Origin: Lactarius indigo
Taxonomy: Eukaryota > Basidiomycota > Agaricomycetes > Russulales > Russulaceae
Length of the DNA stretch: 64,000 nucleotides
Reading direction: 5' to 3'
NCBI GenBank assembly: GCA_025766275.1
Contig: JAFKAC010000010.1
Coordinates: forward strand, 1,798,001-1,862,000
Notes under the pieces: generated by a model
What the model was told of the DNA's origin: nothing
Databases searched by the model: none
Seen by the model: only the letters and a program-made list of their open reading frames with translations
Part shown: in pieces, positions 55,071 through 64,000 of the stretch
Position numbering within the stretch: position 1 is the stretch's first letter
Layout: each line of letters starts with the position of its first letter
Translations under genes and position numbers: made by a program

Positions 55071-56609
55071 GATTGTCAGGCTACTTCATCTAGACCACTC
55101 TAGTACAGCCCAATACATCATATGAGCCCGCCGCACTGGTGTTGTTTATGAAAAAGAGAGGTAGGGAAGTAAATGAATAATCCACTTTGCGGATAATTGT
55201 CAGGTCATCAAAACACAACGCCACGTCAACAGGCTACGATCATACGGTCTTACCCAGGCCCTGGTGAAGGCGCAGGATTTAGAAACCACATCAGGACGCG
55301 CACTACCACGACTGCCGATGGGTGTAACTGATCTGAACATGCTGTCCTCGCGGTGACGTCACGGTTCGGGACGGAAATCAAGTGCGGAGCAGCAGCTCCT
55401 GGAAGACGTAACAGGATATTGGGGTGGGGTTCGCCCCGTGTTGAAGGTGCGTCAGTAACAGTAGGAGCTGGTGTGACAAAACTGGGGTCCAAGATACCGG
55501 GGCCGGTCGGCCAAGGTTTGGAGAGTTGTCATGTGTAGGTGGGGATGAAGGTGAAGTCAGAATCGCCGAGGGGTGAGTGCTTCTGTTGCAAGAGCCACCT
55601 CCAGAGAGGTGCGTGGCGTCAAATCCGGCGAAGTAGAAGAGTCATGGTCTTGGCTACGCTTGCGTAGCGAGGTTGCGAAGATACTTCATCGAGAATATAG
55701 GGTCTTCATCTGCGTATATTGGAAAAACGTCCCTGTCTCGGGCGATGTGATATGAATCTTGTGAATTGACGCGAATGGTAATCAAATTGTGGTGATTACG
55801 TGATGATAGTCGTGTTTATGTGCCATGTCAATGAGTCGGTTCCACGAATTGCGAAAATCGTCCCCGAAGCTCCAGAAAGACGTTTTGGATAGCAATTTAG
55901 ACACGGTTTGTTCCAAAATCTGCGACGAGGTACAACGAAAGATAACCATATATGGGATAGAAAAGGAAGGCGTGGCGAGTGAGATAGATGAAGTTGGCAA
56001 GGGACGGGCTGTCTCTGTGAGCGGAATGCCTTCAAAAGTTGGTTCTCGACACGCCAAATTGGCCGACAGCGAAGTCGAACCAGCTCTCGTCGTAGTTTCG
56101 CACGCGCTATTGTAACGGAAACACTGAATTTGATATAGAAAGTAATCAGGGCTGTTGTCATACTCAACCATCTGGAGGAAATCCCTAACCTAACCGAGCT
56201 CAATAGCTCGTCCCGCGTTCCGAGTAGGGCGCAGACCAAGGTTGTCTGACATGCAAAGAGTAACGTTGCGTCAATGGCCGAGGTGCGGGTAATGGTTTGC
56301 CGTTCCTTCAGTGTTCGAGACGACATTGTCCGTACCGCGGGTTCGATCAACGCCGCTTAACTTTTTGTCGTTTGGCCCAATGAAATGCCGTCGTGGATCG
56401 ACGAAAGCTGTCGAGTTGCAAAACCCTGAGACAGTCCCAATGGATCATCTTAGTTGATAATCTTCGACCAACGTCTTGAAGGTCGACAACAACGCACGGC
56501 CATCGACGCCAGGCGTCAGATCGTGGGCCGTCTCTTCTGCCGCCTTGTTTGTTGCAAATGTTGCAAAAATTCGAGCTTCAGCCGCTCGAGGTGTTTTCAC
56601 ATATCGAAC
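55071..56609 (+). other. Intergenic DNA, possibly the decayed 3' part of the DUF6535 gene
   Basis: No intact gene. Minus-strand frames between 55782 and 56350 (for example ARPLPTSSISLATPSF) may be the frameshifted C-terminal tail of the DUF6535 gene, but I could not align them to a known domain. Confidence 0.4.
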
Positions 56610-57355
56610 TCAGAGACGAAAAAGGGCCAAAACAGGAATCGAAATTTGGTGTATGGTAAGCTGGTGACGAGAAAACAAACCGAAAACGACAGAAGCTTTA
56701 TAGTGCGGGCTATCATACCGAGGGATCAGTATAAAGACCTTACAAATACATGTGGTGTTGTGCGCGACCCACCAAACAACAAAGCTGAAGACGGTGGGAT
56801 GAACATCAAAGAAGAATGTGACGAGGCCGATGAAGAGTGGGAACATGAGTAACAGCATGGACAGGGATTCAACCGCCTAAAGCAAGGTGCAGCTTGTCGA
56901 TATCCTCAAAAAAGAAAGCACGAATCCGCAACCGCTTGTGCGGATCGTAGCTGGGATGAGTCACTTGGCTGTCAGTCCGAAGGTGTCAACGTCCCCACTG
57001 TTGCAGCAACGTTGCCAGCATTGCGGATGTGAACCAGAGAAAGTTGACCTAGACTGCCGATATCGACGGAGAAAACCGGGATGGGTTTGACAGTGCGGGG
57101 TACAAGGACGCTGGACCGTTAGCATCAGCGAGAAGCTAGTAGATGTCCGCGTGATAGAACGCCGACGCGTCCCGCAAATTCGGCCGAAGGTCCCGGATGA
57201 TAACATGGTGAACGCGGTAGAGACCAGACTAGTATGGGCATACAATCGACGTCAGTGTTCCAGAAGGGATGAGAAAAAAGGCAAATACTGTCACTCACGA
57301 AAACAAGGATCCGTTCATCCGTCGGCTTTCCAGTGCGCAGTCATTTCTACCAATG
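56610..57355 (-). pseudogene. DUF6535 membrane-protein pseudogene
   Basis: Pieces of the DUF6535 domain, a multi-span membrane domain common in Agaricomycetes, occur in order but in different frames: EMTAHWKADG, ASAFYHADIY, LLADANGPASLYP, VNFLWFTSAMLATLLQQWG, EDIDKLHLALGG and DVHPTVFSFVVWWVA with DSPHYKA. TAG at 57136-57138 replaces an expected glutamine (IYQLL) and TAG at 57049-57051 replaces an expected tryptophan (VWVNFLW-like). Several single-base frameshifts are also needed. Membrane spans would have been at LWFTSAMLATLL and LFIGLVTFFF. The biological role of the family is unknown. Confidence 0.75.
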
Positions 57356-58254
57356 ATCTCCACCATGTCTTGTCGAGATACAGTAAGAACTGACTCTCCC
57401 GCCGACATCTGGGATGGATTGAGGGCGTGACGGTTGCTGCCCGCTCATATCAGAGGGTGAGACGAAGTGATATATGAACGAGGGACTTGCCTCACCGTGC
57501 TCGTGGCTCACGGAATCATTTAGTGCCCATATGAGGTTAGAATCCAGAAGCCCTTTCGGACGCCAAAGGAACCAACCTGGGAGCCCAGTCTTTGTGTGTC
57601 ATTGTTGTGCTCTTCGTGCGGGTTTTGTGTGGCGCCAAAGAGGAAGGGCATTGGCGCATGGCGCGGTTAATTGAAGTGCGTTGGTTGTTGTGTACTAATA
57701 GCTAGAGCCAACTGAATAAATTTGGGAGACTGCTTAGAAAATGGGCAGAAGCACAAAGTTCTTCTCAATCGAAGGTGAAGAGCCCACGCGTCCGAGGCGG
57801 GGTCGCGATGGGTGGGACCCTCCCGGAGCGAGTCGATGAGCGCCGGAAGACGTGGGCATTACTGGGTGTGGTGGGTGCATAAAAGAAAGGCCTTCTGCAG
57901 CACTTATATAACACTTATGTAATTGTAACTAACATTGCTCTCGGTATCCTAATGCGCGGATATAACAAGTGATAAAAAGAAAGACAAAAAAGAAACAAAC
58001 TACAGGCCGCATACGACGCACGTTCTGCTAGCTATTAATTAAGTTGATATCGATCTGAAGGAGGTGGCAAGTCATAGCTGGGAAGATAAATAGCAAACGT
58101 GACGCAAAAGATGGGGCAACTCGCGCTCTCTATCATAGCAACGCGGCAGGAGGTATCCAGCAGACCAATGGGGCAGGCAGATGGATAGACAGACGGACAA
58201 AAAAATGGTCAGTAGATGACGGGCATATGGACCTTCGTGTGGTAGGTAGATCGA
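57356..58254 (+). other. Intergenic DNA
   Basis: Nothing supported. The left edge may include the lost N-terminal exon of the DUF6535 pseudogene; the right edge is the 3' flank of the next minus-strand gene. Confidence 0.45.
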
Positions 58255-60421
58255 TCAGCGGGAGTGACTCCGGCGCTCATCGACTACCGCCAGTGTCCAG
58301 CGGAAGAGCACGCGCTCAAGCATGTTTTCCCACCCGTCGTCCTGGCGTGCAACTTCGCGCGCATCAAAGAAGATAGGCGGCTCCGAGAACTTTGACGATG
58401 ATGGGGAAGTCGGCACGGCATCGCCGGTGGGATTCGGTTTCAGGGTGGGCACGTCTGGCGTTGCGGGAGAGATGATCGGGAGCATATAGCGGATCCTCAC
58501 AGCGCTGCAAGAAGTGAGTCTCGTGAGTACGGAGACGCCCGGAGATGGGCAACAGCGAGGGGACTTACGCGCCCCACAGACGCAGGTTATCAGTACGCCT
58601 GAACGTCCAACCTTTGCGCCCTTTCTCTTCTTGCGAGCCATCAACCTCAGATTTCGTGAGAGCGGCTTCGAGAGCGATGATGTCGTGGATCGAGTCCGGG
58701 TTGATGTAGCCCCATGGCTTTCTGGACTGTCGGACGCCGGCGTTGTACGCGAGACAGAGCAGTTGACCAGATGAGAGGGCGTTCAAGAACTTGGCTCTAT
58801 CTTGCGAACCGGGCAGGTGAGGTAGAAGAGAAGCGGGAAGCAACGCGACGAGCAGCGCGTGTGCGCGCGTAAGCGGATCGTCGTGGAAGGCACTCCGCTT
58901 TGCCCATCGCGGGAGATCGTCGTCGTCCACACTAGATGTCTCGTCGTCTCCGTCTCCGTCGTGGTTATCGCTGTCTTCTTCCACGAGTGTTTGCAGTTCC
59001 TCGGGCTCCTCCGTGACAACGAGATCGCGCATGCTATCTAGCATGTTCGCAGATACCACCCGTCGTCCAGAGCGCCCGCTCGCGGTCGTCACCTGGTCGA
59101 GATTGAGTGGCGGCGCGCTCGCGCGTCGGCCTTTGCCCCGTGACTCCCGCTCAGGCCTCTCTTTCCGAGCAGCGCGTTCCTGCTCGTACACCCAGCCCCG
59201 CACGTCGTTCTTGCTGCCACCAAACAACACCTCGTCGACCGTGTCAAGGTATCGCGCGACGACGCCCCGCTGCTTCTCGATGTCCTCGATCTTGAGGTCC
59301 TGCTTGTACAGCCATCCACTGCCGAGCACGAGTCGCTCGTCCCACCGCTCCCGCGGCAACCGCTCGCTCTCCTCGTCGGCGTTGAAATCTTCCTCCTCCT
59401 CATCCCAGACCAGAATCGACTCGCGTCGTCCGCCCACCTGCATGACGGAGACCGAGAACGACGCGTCGGTCGGCACATCCGATAGCTCTGTCGGCGACGC
59501 GACGCGTCCCTGCGAGCTGTGGTCACTACCCGCGTCGTAGGCATCGTCCGATAAGGGCACGCGTGCGCTCTCCTCTAGTTCGCGCAGGAGGGTGAGGACG
59601 TCGAGTGCCGCGCGCCGGATGCGTGCGAGCGGGTCGGTGCGATCCGTTCCCGAGAAGACGCGCCGCTTCTGGGGTTCGCTTGTGGAAAGCGATGTCGGGC
59701 GGAAACCCTGCCGGGGCTGTGTGTGGCCGTGTTCGTCGGGGAGGGAGAGCAGGTAATTCCGGACGGAGCGGATCGCGTGCGTTGTCACCTTGAGAGCGCG
59801 CAGAACGTCGAAGCCGCTGCTCGGCGCCGTGTGCCCATTAACGCTGAGCAGACCCGGGTCGGGGGGTCGCGCGTCGTCGTCGGCGCGTAGCCTCCAGACT
59901 TGTTCGACGACCGACAGGTCCTGAGTGACTCCGGGCCGGAGGTTCTCAGGGTCGACCTCGAAAGTCTTGACATAAGGCGTGAATGGAGGGAAAGATGGGG
60001 CAGGAAGTGCAGGTGATGGAGGGAGGTCGAGTTCTGGAAGGCCACTGAGTGATGGATTCGCTTTGATGTGGGCACTGAGGCTTCCAATTGCAGGGACAAG
60101 ACCCTTTCGCTGCGCGTTGGACCTGAAATCTGATGAGAAATGAATTGGGCGATGGAAACCGCGGACGTACTCCTTCTTGGCAATAAGCCCCGTCTTGGTG
60201 AAGTAGTGCTGAAGATGTTCAATACTGCCCAGCGCCATGACGCTCTCTCGCTTCGCCGCGCTTCGACTGAATGGCTTCTGCTCCTTGTTCGCGGCATTAA
60301 CATTTGGATAGAATGCGGCCTGGGGACGAGATTTTTTGCTTGGTGCGCGTGGAGACGACGAGTCTTGGGTTCCCGTAGACTGGGGAGTTAGGGACGGCGT
60401 CGAGGAGGAAATGTCTGACAT
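58255..60421 (-). CDS. Conserved basidiomycete protein with C-terminal CH-like domain, 700 aa
   Basis: Two exons on the minus strand (60421-58569, 58504-58255; 64-bp intron GTAAGT...TGCAG) give 700 aa. The first 90 residues are Ser/Pro-rich. SIEHLQHYFTKTGLIAKKE is a small helical module near residue 65. The middle is charged and mostly disordered. The C-terminal 170 residues are well ordered: WAKRSAFHDDPLTRAHALLV, FLNALSSGQLLCLAYNAGVRQS, RKPWGYINPDSIHDI and a last helix WENMLERVLFRWTLAVVDE. The spacing recalls a divergent calponin-homology fold, so a link to actin or septation is conceivable but unproven. I chose the first true ATG (60421); the frame is open further upstream without one. Confidence 0.78.
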
Positions 60422-61495
60422 GACTTTGGGTAGCGAACCTGTGAACCGCGGACGGGAAGCAAGTAGGCTCTTGTCCGGTCTAGTCTTTTTTCGCCTGGAT
60501 GACAAAGCTCCCCCGTCGACCGTCACCAATCGAATTAACCTGGCCTGGTCTCAAGTCGGTACACTACCTGTACTCTTCTTAGGGCTCTCCAACTTCCCAA
60601 CTCTGTCTTCCTCTGCTTGTCATGCTTGTCTTGACCCTGGACTCCCCTTTGGCTCGACCTTGCCCAACTGTTCTTCCATCACGTCGCTTGGCCTGTGTCC
60701 CTTCTCTTCTTCACTCTTATCTCACCTACCCACCTTATTGCTCACCTTCGATACTTGAATCACGTCGTCTACAATTGAGTCAATATATATCATGTTGCGT
60801 TCTTGACCAGAGAAATCTAGTGTCTTTACTCCTCTCTAAGTCAGTGCGCAAGTAAGATTAGCTATTGCCCTTCACCGCCTTGTTCACCATCCTTCAAGGC
60901 ATAAGCCCCTGTAGGAGGTCCGTAGTGTCATCGAGCCTGCGTTTCAGTTTATTCTGTAGAATATTATGAGTGATTTCAATTTGAGACAAGATGGAGGCTG
61001 AATTCTGTCGCTTCGCTTCTGAGTCCGCTTGTCGCATTCTAGTAAGGACCTGCTCTACTTTGCTAGACATCATACGTCTCTTCCGCGCCTTCCCGGTTCT
61101 CAGCCTCCTCTTTAGGGCCCGCGCGTCCTCTCTTCAGTCGTGTGAGCTGGCTGCGCATCCCCTCGGTGTGCGTGATCTCCTCGATGTGTGCGCGTCGGTC
61201 CACACGCCACTCATAGCCTACCATCTCTTCATCTCTAGTTTTTCTATTCTTGGCGCGCCGGGTCAGTTCGATGTCCCCTCCCTCTTGACCAATCATGTCC
61301 TTATTCCTAAATAAAAAAGATATGTGCTTTTTTTTTGTCTGGTATCCCCCTTTTCCTGGAGAATGCTCCAGTCGGTATATTGGCTGTCAGCTTTTCCGGA
61401 GAAACGGCCGTAAATGACTGACATCTTGGCGACCCTTGTACGCAGAAAATGCTGAGATCTGCCTTGAAATGCGCCTGATCAATTTTTTTTCTTAG
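60422..61495 (+). other. Intergenic DNA
   Basis: Promoter of the minus-strand gene at 58255-60421 plus unresolved sequence. A charged 77-codon minus-strand frame at 61063-61296 (RRAKNRKTRDEEMVGYEWR) looks protein-like and could be a small gene or a terminal exon, but no partner exon was found. A run of nine T lies near 61330. Confidence 0.4.
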
Positions 61496-62144
61496 ATCCT
61501 AGAAAGTGCACCTAATTCGCTCTGTAACTATGCAGATCACAGTGTGCCTATGCGCCTCGACAGAGGCCCCTGCGGGTTCACCTACACTGATGACTTCATG
61601 CCATCTCCCCCGTTGAACCCGACTGCATGCGTCTGTAGTGCGCCCAACGTGGTCTGCAACGGCAAGTGTGTGGCTCCCGGCGCATGTCCCTCCAGCAACC
61701 CCCTCCCCCAAAGGCGCTGGGTCGGTAGCGGCTCTTGCCCACAGATGGGTCACGGCTGGGCTGCCTGTGGCGTGTTTGGAGGTGGTGCCCGAGCGTGGGA
61801 GTGCGTCGATACAGCGCACGACCTAGAGAGCTGTAAGTTGTCCTTGGCCTGACCACCTACCGTCTATATTTTTCTAAATTAAATTTTAATTATGCGGCGG
61901 ATGCATGCTTCCCCTGATGCCCTACTCGCCTATCGGCCAGGATTGCATTGCCTTCCCCGGTGTTGCAGACGTCGCTTGTCACTCTGGCGAATGTATTGTC
62001 CGACGCTGCCTACTGGGATACGTTGTGTCGCACGATGGCACGAGCTGTAGGTCTAAGCACACGCACTCCCACGTCGCCACACCGGAGGAAGACGACGAGT
62101 ATGTGGAGGCGATGCATTACGGACTGGAGCATCGCCCCCTTTAG
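61496..62144 (+). pseudogene. CPL1-like cysteine-rich secreted-type protein with a defective intron
   Basis: Two parts of a CPL1-like domain are clear. Part 1 (61496-61833): CVCSAPNVVCNGKCVAPGACPS, RRWVGSGSCPQMG, ACGVFGGGARAWECVDT, DLESC. Part 2 (about 61892-62144): CGGCMLPLMPYSPIGQDC, GVADVACHSGECIVRRC and SHDGTSC. They must be joined by an intron that starts GTAAGT at 61834, but its 3' end reads TTAATTAT before GCGGCGG, with no AG anywhere between donor and exon. The next AG would drop conserved cysteines and break the frame. No signal peptide or 5' exon was found. So either the gene is broken at the acceptor or it uses an unusual one. The family is common in basidiomycetes and is thought to be extracellular. 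Confidence 0.72.
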
Positions 62145-62689
62145 AGGAAATGGGCGATCAAGATCCAACATTCGGTACTAACGTGGTATTGCAGAGCAGA
62201 GCACAAGACAACAGCTTCTAACTAGGCTATAACCCCCCGGGCCCCCACTGTCTCCACGACGTTCAACACTCCCTAAGATATACTCTCGTTGCTCTTTCTT
62301 TATGGTTGGGTTTCATAGTGATTTTTTGGACGCTTGTCGCACCCCGTATAGTAATAGTGATAATATATCCTGGCACTGACTGGGATCTCCCGTGCTGGTA
62401 TACTAAGAGTATCAATCAGCGTTTACGGTATCGATCTAGTGTGATTATGTCTGTGGTCCGTCCGCATCAAGAGGGTACATTTAGTCCGATTAGGGTTATA
62501 ATAACCAATAGTACGGTGATCTCTCTCTCTCTCGGCAGCGATGGAGGGCTCTAAACTCCATTCTCCGGACCTGGGCCTGAAGGTGATCGCCCTTGATTTC
62601 TTTCAGGAGTTAGTCTGGGCGATTTATTGAGGGGCGCTGGTCCAAGGTCCATCCACGTCCAAGACCATACAAAACCGTCTGTACTCGGA
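62145..62689 (+). other. Intergenic DNA
   Basis: No gene is seen. A CT dinucleotide run (about six units) lies at 62522-62534. Confidence 0.5.
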
Positions 62690-63690
62690 ACAATGTCGCG
62701 ATGAGCACCAGAAGCAGCATTGTAATTGACAGATGGATCGGGGGGCGCGATCCATTTTCGAAGGTCCTTGTGTAACTCGTTCCTTGTGAAAAGATATCAA
62801 GTTTTCGTGATCAGCGGCGGTGAGATCAAGAGATGACGAGCGGTTCAAGTCGCTGACCTGATTGACTACGTGTTAAATCGCTACTCCGGTCTCCTTTACT
62901 TTGTCGTCGATGCCGTGGGTGATTGCCAGGGCTTCTGCTGCTGCCATCCAAGCCTCCTCTTGCGTCAATGCGTCAAGCCGCTGAGGCGCATCCTCCACTT
63001 CATTCCTTCCGATCAGCTTCTTGAGATATTTCTCTGCATGAAGATTGAATTTTGGGTATGTATCAACCAGGAAGGACATACTCGTTCGTCCCTGCCCGAT
63101 CTCCTTTGTCTCGGTTCCAAGGATCGAGAGTACCTCAACCATGATCTGTACGATAATGTCCGCCATAGCTGCAGTCGGCCGGACCTCGATATATTCCTCG
63201 AGTCGCTTAAAGAAGTATTCCAAGCGGCCAAACAAGTCTTTGACAGCATTTTCGCTAGAGCGGACATCCTTGACCGCCTAAAAGATAGTGGTGTCACCGA
63301 AGACACACGCCGAGTCAAGAAAGATGCTCACCTGAAGGAGGATACCAATCCCAGCAAAGATCGCATTCGAAGGTGGGGATATCTGTTGTCATTCAAATCA
63401 GAGGGTAGATCTCGAGCGGGTCGAGCCTAGCCATGCTCGCGATACAGTATCGAAGGACATGTAGCGACCCAAGTTACCTTGCAAGTCGATTTCATAGTTG
63501 CATGAAATACAGTACTATACCTTAGGTGCACCGTCGCCATGGATACTTTCCAAGGTCACATCCATGTCGCAAAGTAGAGCCTGTCTGGGTCAAATAGACG
63601 TCCCATGAGATCCTGAGTCCTGAATATCCGACGATACGCCTTGGGATTTGGCCAGTGTCATGACCGAGTCATGTAGATTGCGAATGGCCT
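62690..63690 (-). pseudogene. Truncated STAND (NLR-like) gene: N-terminal domain and linker only
   Basis: The minus strand carries the N-terminal helical domain typical of mushroom NACHT/STAND proteins. Segments are AIRNLHDSVMTLAKSQGV (near 63690), PPSNAIFAGIGILLQ then an intron, AVKDVRSSENAVKDLFGRLEY, IIVQIMVEVLSILGTETKEI, YLKKLIGRNEVEDAPQRLDALTQEE. After a GTAAAG intron donor near 62898 comes the linker RKWIAPPDPSVNYN, which in complete genes leads into the NACHT P-loop. Here the linker is out of frame by one base, and the GKPGSGKT-type P-loop and all later domains are missing. Intact members are thought to sense non-self and trigger fungal programmed cell death. The right part may continue to about 63720. 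Confidence 0.72.
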
Positions 63691-64000
63691 TTTTCTACGG
63701 TGCTTTCATCGACTTGGTTGCCAAGGCGCTAAGAGAAGGCCAGGTAAGGGCAACGTGGGCGCAATGAGGGAGGATGGGATGGGATGCCGCATTGGCAAGG
63801 CAAGAGGACGTCAGGGATTCTTTGAAGGGGTGCCGCGTGTAAACAAAAAAAAATGACGACCAGCCTCTTTGACCCTGCCTTTGGTGTCATCATTCTCGCT
63901 CTCGCTTTCCAATTTCAAACGCAATGTACAGTTGCGAACTCCACAATCTGATGTCTGCATCCGAGTTCCCGTGCAAACAAGAGTGCAAATTCTACAGTCG
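63691..64000 (+). other. Right edge, nothing assigned
   Basis: Presumed upstream side of the truncated STAND gene. No further feature was recognised; a run of A lies near 63844. Confidence 0.4.

Noticed and set aside
1..64000. CRISPR arrays, operons and ribosome-binding sites
   Set aside because: The window is eukaryotic, with spliced genes; no regularly spaced direct repeats were found.

Overview
The window is nuclear DNA of a basidiomycete fungus, most probably an Agaricomycete. Genes are split by short GT-AG introns (mostly 45-75 bp) and spaced unevenly. Several families are typical of mushroom-forming fungi: F-box/LRR proteins, a DUF6535 membrane protein, an NLR-like STAND N-terminus, a CPL1-like cysteine-rich protein and a crinkler-like header. 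Species cannot be named from the sequence alone. All gene models were built by hand from reading frames, splice signals and family motifs.

Layout. 0-8 kb: three tandem Rab18-like GTPase genes (the first cut by the window edge), with an unrecognised 308-aa gene between the first two. Copies 2 and 3 also share their non-coding upstream DNA, so a block of about 2 kb was duplicated. 8.6-13.3 kb: a 1,506-aa Dbl-family RhoGEF. 13.3-18.7 kb: gene-poor. 18.7-25.6 kb, minus strand: EOS1 (ER N-glycosylation protein) and a complete Argonaute with an RGG tail and an intact DEDH catalytic tetrad. 26.6-28.7 kb: a decayed sedolisin protease. 29.6-32.7 kb: two tandem F-box genes, one carrying a C-terminal pair of C2H2 zinc fingers. 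33.9-37 kb: an ornithine cyclodeaminase/mu-crystallin gene and a ZIP zinc transporter, diverging from a 104-bp promoter. 37.1-40.7 kb: a tandem duplication carrying a truncated TOM70-like minigene; the second copy has gained a 705-bp transposon of PIF/Harbinger type, and the first copy preserves the empty site. 40.7-46.4 kb: a small gene, then full-length TOM70 and DPH2 diverging from a 150-bp promoter that holds an 18-bp palindrome centred on CACGTG. 46.5-51 kb: two paralogous SAM-like genes and a small unknown gene.

51-64 kb is an accessory region: a crinkler-like fragment, a broken member of an unnamed agaricomycete family, an intact small family gene, a DUF6535 pseudogene, a conserved CH-like gene, a CPL1-like gene whose intron lacks an AG acceptor, and a truncated STAND gene. 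Many premature stops in the broken genes are explained by C-to-T or G-to-A changes, which suggests cytosine deamination or a RIP-like process.

Housekeeping functions (diphthamide synthesis, mitochondrial import, ER glycosylation, zinc transport) sit as compact islands between duplicated or decaying accessory DNA. No virus-like, rRNA, confident tRNA or CRISPR feature was seen.
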